Shown piece after piece: positions 46,801 to 55,800 of a stretch of 64,000 nt of DNA. A program made the translations under genes and the position numbers. A model generated the notes under the pieces. It was not told the DNA's origin. It did not search any database and saw only the letters and a program-made list of their open reading frames with translations. The stretch lies in assembly GCA_036925085.1 (NCBI GenBank), contig JAUPFP010000152.1, positions 62,001 to 126,000 on the forward strand. The letters are read 5' to 3'. How positions within the stretch are numbered: position 1 is the stretch's first letter; each line of letters starts with the position of its first letter. Source of the stretch: Brachycybe producta. Its lineage: Eukaryota; Arthropoda; Diplopoda; Playtdesmida; Andrognathidae.

Positions 46801-49800
46801 CATTTAGTAGCCAGAAGAAACGAGCAAAGCCGTGCCCTTTTCGGACGGTTGCTGACTGGCGATAACATTGCCCTGCTTAATGGCTTATTAACTAGAAATC
46901 TCCGTAAAGTTAGGCAACGGCAATCAAATGTCCTCAAATAATTATTGGCTAGAACTGATGCATATTTGTGGTCTTTTTTCCCCCTCAAATGTTATTTCTT
47001 AGATAGTTCTTTGTTAGGACGATTTCAATTTAAAAATGATGTCTTATTTTGTTTGACAATCATGACCCTCTGCCACATGGCCTTCGAGCCGTTTGCAGGC
47101 GTACTGAGTTAAAGGTTACATTTTATGGGTTATTTTCTAACCAAGCATATCGTGCAAGGAGAAGGTAGGTTTCACGCTTTGTTGCTCAATAAGCGATTCT
47201 GAAACTAAAATTAACGCAAAAGATTCAGATGAAATTCGGAAAAGCAATTCAAATAAATTTCATTTACAACTTTTATTACTGAAGGTTGTTGCCTTGTTAT
47301 TTATTTGGCAGCTGTTTCTTTAATAATAAATTTCTTAAAGTGCTAAAATGATATTTTTTCCTAAATCTCTCTTTCCCCCTCTCCTTCCTTTTCTCCCTCC
47401 CTCTCTTTTGCAATCGACACCCCACCAAGACACATAAATCATTCTCTATATTATTATGCTTCTTGTTGCACCATATTTTACTCATTTGCATATCGTATGG
47501 GAGTAGAAAAACTAGCTCTCGAGAAACAATGCAGCTAGAGTTGCTTGGATTTCTTAAATGTACGAGCAAGTAGTTTCGATCCTTGGGTTTTGAGCTCGAA
47601 CTACAGCTCCCAAAATCGTATTCAATGCTTCTAAGGTCCGCTTCGCATAAGAAACTCGGTGACCGCCACTGAGTGTCGCTAAAGAATGATTCGTGGTCTA
47701 CTAGGACCGCTGAGTGGTTGACACAACCACACAGTAGCTGCCTTCTAAAAACATTAGTACTCCTTCACTAGATTGCTTTTTTATGCTCATGAATGAACTG
47801 TGGCTAAATACTAGATAAAACGGCTGTGTTGACATGCGTATTGGCGCCACTTAGTGGCTCGTGTAATATCTTCATTTGAAATCGTGGTTAGCGGACTTTT
47901 ACCAGGGCCTTTTGCCACTGTGGCGATGGTTTGTGGTATAAACACTGCCTATACGTGATAACCAGAGGGCGGAATAAAATGTTTTTATTATTGGAAAATA
48001 TGTACATATATTAAATGTACTCAAAATGGACAAAATATGTATTAAAATATTTTTAAATTCCTAAATATTCTTTAATAAGCAAATAGTCTGTTTAATACTT
48101 TTAATTCATTTATTTTAATTTTCTTAGAAAGTAAAAATGTTTTATCATCAGAATTGTCATAAAATGTAGATGTTAGATAATTGATAGTGAGAGACCACTT
48201 TACTACAATAGGGACTTAGCGAAATTTCGTACGAAATTAAGTTTCACGAAATTTATATATTTAAATTAAGTGATTTCGTTTTCGTTTCAATTTCGTTATT
48301 GTAGTTAGCGAAGCAACCCAAAAACGTAAACGAAATCATTCACCCTTGTGTGGTAATTTTTGCCTAATTAATCGCCACTAAACATAGATTTTTTAATTTT
48401 TATTGTTCTTTGCACTTAATATTCTTGCTTTAATCGGAAATCTTTAATGTAGGGTTGGTTATTCTTTTTAAAACGACGTCGTTTTCCATCGACAAAATCC
48501 AACTACAAAATAATTTTATAATTTCGTAAAGAAATGCCTCATTTCGTACGAAATCTTTGTGTTGTAACGAAATCAGCCGGAAATGACGTCAAAATAATGG
48601 ATTTCGTAAATAAATTTATTTTGTACGTAACTAATACTTCAAAAGTTACTGTAAAAGACAAATTTTCTTTGAAATAGTAAATGGTTTTGTTAAATTTCAT
48701 TAACAACTGAAAACAGACATAAAATAACTTAACTTTCTTTGTCTTCTTTGTTTCTAACATGTGGTCTCTACTAACCTTATATAAAGTAACGAATGATTCA
48801 CGAAATAACATTTAGATACTTGAAAAATTATAATTTTGTTAGTTTCTTTCCAATTCAGTGATTAATAATGATTGTGATTGGTATAAATATTTGAAATTTG
48901 AAAAAAAAATATTTATATGTTTAAATTTCAATAAATATTTACAAAAATATGTGTATTTAAATATTTTCCAAAATATGTAAAATATGTATTTATAAATGTA
49001 GTTTATTCAATTCCTAACATTCTGAAATGGATGGATATTAAATTTGGGCATGATACCTGAATGTATTTGGAATATGTTTTTTTATAGAATTCCGCCCTCT
49101 GGTGATAACTGATAAGTAGTCTGCCTCACACGACTGCTTTGTGTGGCAGGCATTTAGAAATCGGGAAGAACTTCAGTTGGCTCCGCCCTTTTTATGGCGA
49201 ACGGCAACTTCTAATTGGTTTTTTGTGTGGTTCGACGTTGAAAAGGGCGGGGCATGTGACGTCAGACTACATAACCAACCAATTAGAAGTTTTCGTTCGT
49301 CATAACAAGGGCGGAGCCAACTGAAGTTCTTTTCGATTTCTAAATGCCTGTCTTTGTGTGTCGTTTGAAAGTGGTTCGTGTGGAACCACTTTAAGACTGC
49401 TTTCTGGAGAGGTTGATATTTGGTCTCATGGCGAGCGAAGCGAGCCAGTACCACAATTTCTTATACAAATATCAACAGACCTGTACTGCCAGTTATTATT
49501 ATATATAAAACTTGGAGTCAGACTTCTAGCCTACAATAGGGTGCTATATAAACTGTTGCAATTTCTTCTAGAAATTGGAATCTAGGAATTGGAGCGAATC
49601 TAGCAGCCAATTTCTGAAGGACTATATTTTCTATACCACACATACAGCCTATATATAATAAATAATTTACATGACAAATAAAGCCATTACGGTGCATTTG
49701 CATCTTTGTTGGAGGTTTTATTACAGTAACCCTGTTCTCGTTTCTTTTTTCTTTTTTCTGGGCTTCCTACTTTCCTTTACCGAATTCACGTTTTCTTGAA

Positions 49801-52800
49801 TTTTTTTTTTCTGCATTTTTTTAAAACTACTTTTGAAGTAAAACGTTGAAAGTAGAGGTGGGACAAATCCTACATTTTCTCGAATCAGAATTCTAAAAGG
49901 TTCTCGAATACCTCGAATCCTTCATTTAAGAATCCTCTATTATTCATTGAGATACAAATAAATGAAATAATATTTAAATTATTAATACAAATGTGACACT
50001 CAGGGTCGCCATAAGGTGATATTGGTTATCCGGGTTCCACTACCAAATTGCAACATTCGTCGGTTTTTTGTGTTAGTGAACGCTTCTATTGGACGTCAAT
50101 GGAGTTAAAACTAATTTTACCAACGTTTTACCAACAGTTTTTTTTAAGGTTAGGATTCGAAAGATTTGAAAAGAAAAAAAGCGCGAAGATTCGAGTTTTC
50201 GAATCTCGAATATTTTTCAAGATTCGTTGGATTCGAGAATTCGAATGGTCCAATTCCTAGTTAAAAGTGTTTTAGAAACTAGATGAGTAACTGAATGACG
50301 TGAAGAGTCTTCTCGTGTTTGGTGTCTAAAAAGGAACTTACGATGATATCCACTCAATACAAAAAAACCTGGAAAATTAGAAATTTTTAGGAAAATTTCA
50401 GATTAAACAAATCTAAAATTTAATATATTTAATAATAAAATTTATATCTGAATTACATCTGAATCTGGATAATGAAGGATAAATCTATGACCCTAACTTA
50501 AGTCTAAATTAACAAGAAGTTTTTACTGAAAAATAGAAACGGGAATATTCCCAATAATATTCTCAGGGGACAATTTAAAAAAAAAAATACATTCCCAGAG
50601 GATTGTGCGACTTTAGGGTCTTTACACACTATACGGTCATAACACGGTCCGGTTGTGGTCACCCAGTTACTTTTCTATGGACAACTATGATGATCTGAGT
50701 GTGGTCCGCCAGTGTGAACGCCGATTTTCTAAATGCATTGGAATTGAATTGAAAATTTCTAGTCGACCGGAATCCGCGTCGTAACTTGTATAGTGTGTCT
50801 ATTAGAGGTGGCAATGAGTAGAACCGAACCGTTTTTACTCGGTTTGATCAGTTCGCGCTTTTTTGAAAACCGGTTCTGATCCGTTCGTGGATATTGACGA
50901 ACCGATTCCCCGATATGAATTAGTAGATTTGGCAAGCACATTAGTTAAGAGGTGGCTAAGGGTAGAACCGAGCTGAATCTAAACGGTTCGGAACCAGTTC
51001 TTATCAGTTCGACCTATACTAGCGAACAAGTTTTATCAGTTCCAGTAATTGGCAAACCGGTTTTATCGGTTCTGAATCTTTGACATCTCTGTCTCTATAG
51101 TTTGATCAGTGAGGCTTATGTTTCTAACAACTATATTAAATTTATTTCTCAGGCTAAGGATCCAGAGGCAGGAACAGAACTTCTAGGAGAAAACAAATCC
51201 GTTCACAATAAGAGTGGCAAAAATGGTAAAGGGATCAACATTTTAAATTTAAAATGCATTGACTTTTATTTTTTTGATTTAATTTTGAATTATTATCTTA
51301 GGTGACATCGAGATAGAAGCTGGCAATGATGTCAATAAAGAAGGCGGTAAAAGAAAAGGAATCGAAGATCTCGACGACGACGACTTGAAACCCACTCTAT
51401 TTGATCGTCTTTTACGAATTGCGCGCGAGCAGATCGTAGTCGTCGGAGTTCTCTTAGTCCTCTTCTTTATCGTGATTGTCGTAGTCTTAGGTTTGATATT
51501 TGGTGAACCGGACAAGCGAGATGGTTACTTGACGGGTCGCTACGTGAACACGGTGACTCAGTGCGGAAAGATACAAGGTGTGGTCGAAGACGGTGCGCTG
51601 GCGTTCCGTGGTATTCCTTATTCGGTGCCTCCGATCGGAGAGAACCGATGGAAACCTTCCGAATTGGTGCAGAGACTCGAAGACTGTTGGACCGGAACTT
51701 ATCATGCGCACAACCATACGAAACTTTGTTATCAGAAGCCTCTTCCGCATCCGTATGGAGATTTAGACTTCAGTGAGGATTGTCTCTATCTCGACGTTTA
51801 CACGCCTCGCGTCACGTACGACGATCCGATGCCGGTCGTCGTTTACTTTGCCGGAGATTCTTTTCAAGGACACGACTCGATCGATTTTAAGTTCGTGTTT
51901 TATTTTTTCTTTAATAACGAATTATTAGGGCTGGCGATTTTATCCGACTTTCTTGATCGAGATAAACAAAATTGAAATTAGAGGTGGGACGAATCCTATA
52001 TTTTTTTCGAATCTGAATCCGAATCCTAAAAGGTTCTCGAATCTCTCGAATCCTTCATATAAGAATCCTATATTATTCATTAAGAAGATACAAATAAATA
52101 AAATAATATTAATTAATAAATTATTAATAATAAAAAAACAGTGTAGAATTCAGGGCCGCCACAAAGTGATCCATTGGTGATCCGGGTACCAACAATCACC
52201 GGTTTTTTTTTGTTAGTGAACGCTACTATTGGACGTCAATGGAGTTAAAACTAATTTTACCAACGTTTTTAAAAGTTTTTTTCGAAAGATTCGAAAGATT
52301 CGAAAGACGAAAAAAGCGCAAAGATGCGACCGATTAAATGATAGGAACGATTTTAAGTGGATTCAGTGAGAGAGGCAAGCCGTCAGCCAATTTAAATCGG
52401 CGATGTTACTGACGTGGACGCGCTGCGCTGTTCAAAAACTGGCAGCGCGGCACACTTGCATGAACTACAAGAGTACCTCAATCACTTAGAGCAAGCATGT
52501 CAAACTCAAAGGCTAACACGGGCCAAATAAACAAGGTTTATGTTTATGTGGGCCGCAAAAAAAAACAAAAAAAAACTTCAATTTGTATGGAAACGTAGGT
52601 TTATTTCGAAAAGTATACAGTAGAAAAAAGAACAAAGACAACGGTAAAATGAATGTTTTCTTTTCCCGACACTTGTCATCTCTCTTCTCTGCTACAATCT
52701 TTCCTACTTCGGGGGAAATCTTGTTCGCAGTGATCACTTTCAAAACTGACGCAAGGTGAATGTCAGTAATCCTGGATCTGATTGGGGCTGGGCCGCAAAA

Positions 52801-55800
52801 ATATTCGTTGTGGGCGCGCGAGTTTGACATTCTTCACTTAGAGAGTCCATCCCCCCCAGGATTTATTGTTGAAATAAAAAAAATATAATAAAACAAAAAA
52901 AGTGATTAAAATCGTTAAAAAAAACTAAAAAGAAGTAGGCGGAGCCAAGATGTAAGTTATAAATACATTTAAAAAATATTTGCATTCTATTGTAATGCCA
53001 TAAATACATGTATGTTATAGAATACCGGTACGTTTTTAAAAATGTTTCTTTTAACACGAAATTCGGTCAACACGAAAAAAAATTCTCGATCCCTTTAATT
53101 TCGTGATAGGCGATTTTCACTGTCCGAAGAAAAAAACAACGGAAAAGGATAATCGAAAGAAATAAAAAAAAATGTAATAAATCAGAAAAATGAAATAGTT
53201 TCATTCATTTGTAAAGAATTCGGCATTATCATTTTGTCGTCTTTTGTTTTTTGATTGTAGGGTAATGAACGATGTATTTTTCTTTTGTGTGTTTTAAGGT
53301 GGCGTCCGTCTGCAAAATTGGCTCGAGAGAAACAAGTCGTGTTTGTAGTCGTCTATTATCGAATGAATGCTTTCGGATTCTTAGCATTGGAGCTTCTGAC
53401 GAAGAACGTCCATCCTCCGACTTCGGGAAACTACGGGTTTCATGATATGCTCACGTCTCTCAAGTGGGTTCATCAGAACATCGAAGACTTTGGAGGCAAC
53501 ACTGCAAAGGTAACTGCGGGGAAAGTGAAAAGAGGGGGAGGGGGATTCTTTTGAATTTAAAAAAAAAATCACCGGTTGAAAACCAAAATAAGCTGTAACG
53601 GCCTGTAGCAGAGAGACAAGATTCGAAGTTTAGCGTAAAGGCCGATCCACATTATGCTGACAAAGCGCAAATAAAGCAGAAACTCAAGTGTTTTGAGACA
53701 AATTGGCGACAATTCTAAAACATTTCTGGAACTGTTGTGTTTTGTTTTTGTTTTGCCGCAAGTCGGTAACCATAAAAAGGTTTGTGTTTTGTCTTGGAAG
53801 TACCCAACATTCTTTCAACTCTGTCTGTTGCAGTATGGACAGTTAGTATTAAAACAACAACAGAACAGTTGCGTAGTTTAGAAACAAAAACAAAACGAAA
53901 TTTGTTTGTGTTCTGTCACAAATTTGTTGTGCTTTTGTCTTGAGTGCTGCTGACAAGTTGTTTCAGTTTTGTATTGTTTTTTTCTGTCGTTTTTGTTGTG
54001 TTTTTGTCTCGAACTCTTGTTGCACTTTTGTCAGCTTGATGTGGATCGGCCTTAAGAAATGCATTTCTCAAATCTAGAGACAAAAATTGAACCCCACAAT
54101 AAAATAATTACGTAAAAAAACATTCAAATGCAGTTTATAACTTTAAAAAAAATGCGTTATCGGAAGAATCTGTAAATTTCGTAAATAAAACAATAAAGTT
54201 TTATTTACGCACACGAAAAATTCCTTTGGAATCGAAAATACGAAGGATATGGCATTAAATAGATATTAAAATATTTTTTGTCTAAAGTCATAAATGAATT
54301 TGAAGAGTTCAGTGAAAAATTCAAACAGTCAATAAAATACAGGGTGTTCATAAAGTCTTTCCCTGATTACAAAAATTCACTGTACACAAACTATGCAAAG
54401 TACAAGCAAACGGTTTTCAACTATTTGTAGCCACACTCATAAAGTTTATTTCCTGCCCGGTTTTCCAGCACGTATACAGTCCAGGCAGCGCTGCGGTCAT
54501 CAAAACCAAAATGGCGTCGTTGCAGGAGAAAGCGCACTGTGTTTTGTGGTTTCATGAAACGAAATTTGCAACTACGGTTCAGCGAAACTTTAGAACAGAA
54601 TATCGACGAGAACCACCGGATATTAAAAGCATTAAACAGTGGTATCTGAAGTTTAAAAAGACTGGTAGTGTTGGAGATTTGAAAAGAACTGGGAGACCAA
54701 CTGTGACTCAAGCCAATGTTGATGACCGCAGCGTCGCCTGGACTGTTTACGGGCTGGAAAACGGGCAAGGAAAAAAAAAACTTTATGAGTGTGGCTACAA
54801 ATAGGTGCAAACCGTTTGCTTGTACTTTGCATAGTTTGTGTACAGTGGATTTTTGTAATCAGGGAAAGACTTTATGGACACCATGTACTCCAACAGTGTG
54901 ACGTCATGTTCATAAATATATATGAAACAGACGTCACTCTGCAGGATAACTTTTATCAATAAAGGAATATCCAAATATGCGGAAGAAGGATGCATTTTTT
55001 TGAAATCTTTGCAACCCTTAAAAAGATAGGGAGAAATAACTGTAAGAGATTAAGGGGTAGTGGCACAGAGGCTACTTTTGGAAGACTTTTAGACGGCAAA
55101 CTGAAGTCGGAGGTTGCTGGGTTGTGGTAGCAATGTATTTTCTATGGAAGAACGCCAAGTTTGTTGTCTTTCTATAGAAAATACATTGCGGCGACAGCCC
55201 AGTGACCTTCGACTTTAGCTTGCCGTCGAAAATTCTTTCAAAAGTTGCTTGTGTACCGAGGCCCTGAGATGATTTTAAAGTAAAAATGCCTCAAAACTTT
55301 AATGATTATTCTGTTGTTCGGGTGAAAAACAGAGAATAACTTGAATGTGTTTTAGAAACTAGAAGGGTACCTCAATCACTTAAACGTCGATGTCTTTAAA
55401 AATGACTCATCTTTAAGAGGGTACATCACAAAATTCGCAAATAGCGCTAGCATCGTTTTTCTATTGCGCCCATAGACCCATTGTTTAGAAAATGTTAATT
55501 TTTAAAATACACAGTGGCGGCGATATGTTTATTTTTCATATTTAAAGTTGTCCAATGTTGATGGTTCAAAGTGCAATGTGTACTTTAAATGTATGCTCAT
55601 CTAGTGATAGAATGACAAAAAATTGGTAAGTGTGGTTCTATTTTTAAAAACTATTTCAAAATCGCGTTGAGTACGCCCAAATAAGAAAAAAAAAACCTCC
55701 ATTAAAATGTTGGTAGAAAATACCTAAAAATAATTCAATAAGACCAGAAAAAAATCAGCTTGTCTGCCAATGTGTTGGCTTCACTGTGGTTTACTTGTTG

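Larger units (their letters stand above)
45423..46941 (+). mobile_element. LINE ORF2 C-terminal fragment split by a hAT-like element
   Basis: 45423-45552 encodes RRILEYCSPIWEP, typical of LINE ORF2 after the reverse transcriptase; the frame resumes after the insertion at 46751 and ends at 46941 (VARRNEQSRALFGRLLTGDN). The left part has a stop. The UTR continues to about 47110 (GACCCTCTGCCACATGGCC). CR1/L2/Jockey-type, class uncertain. Confidence 0.65.
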
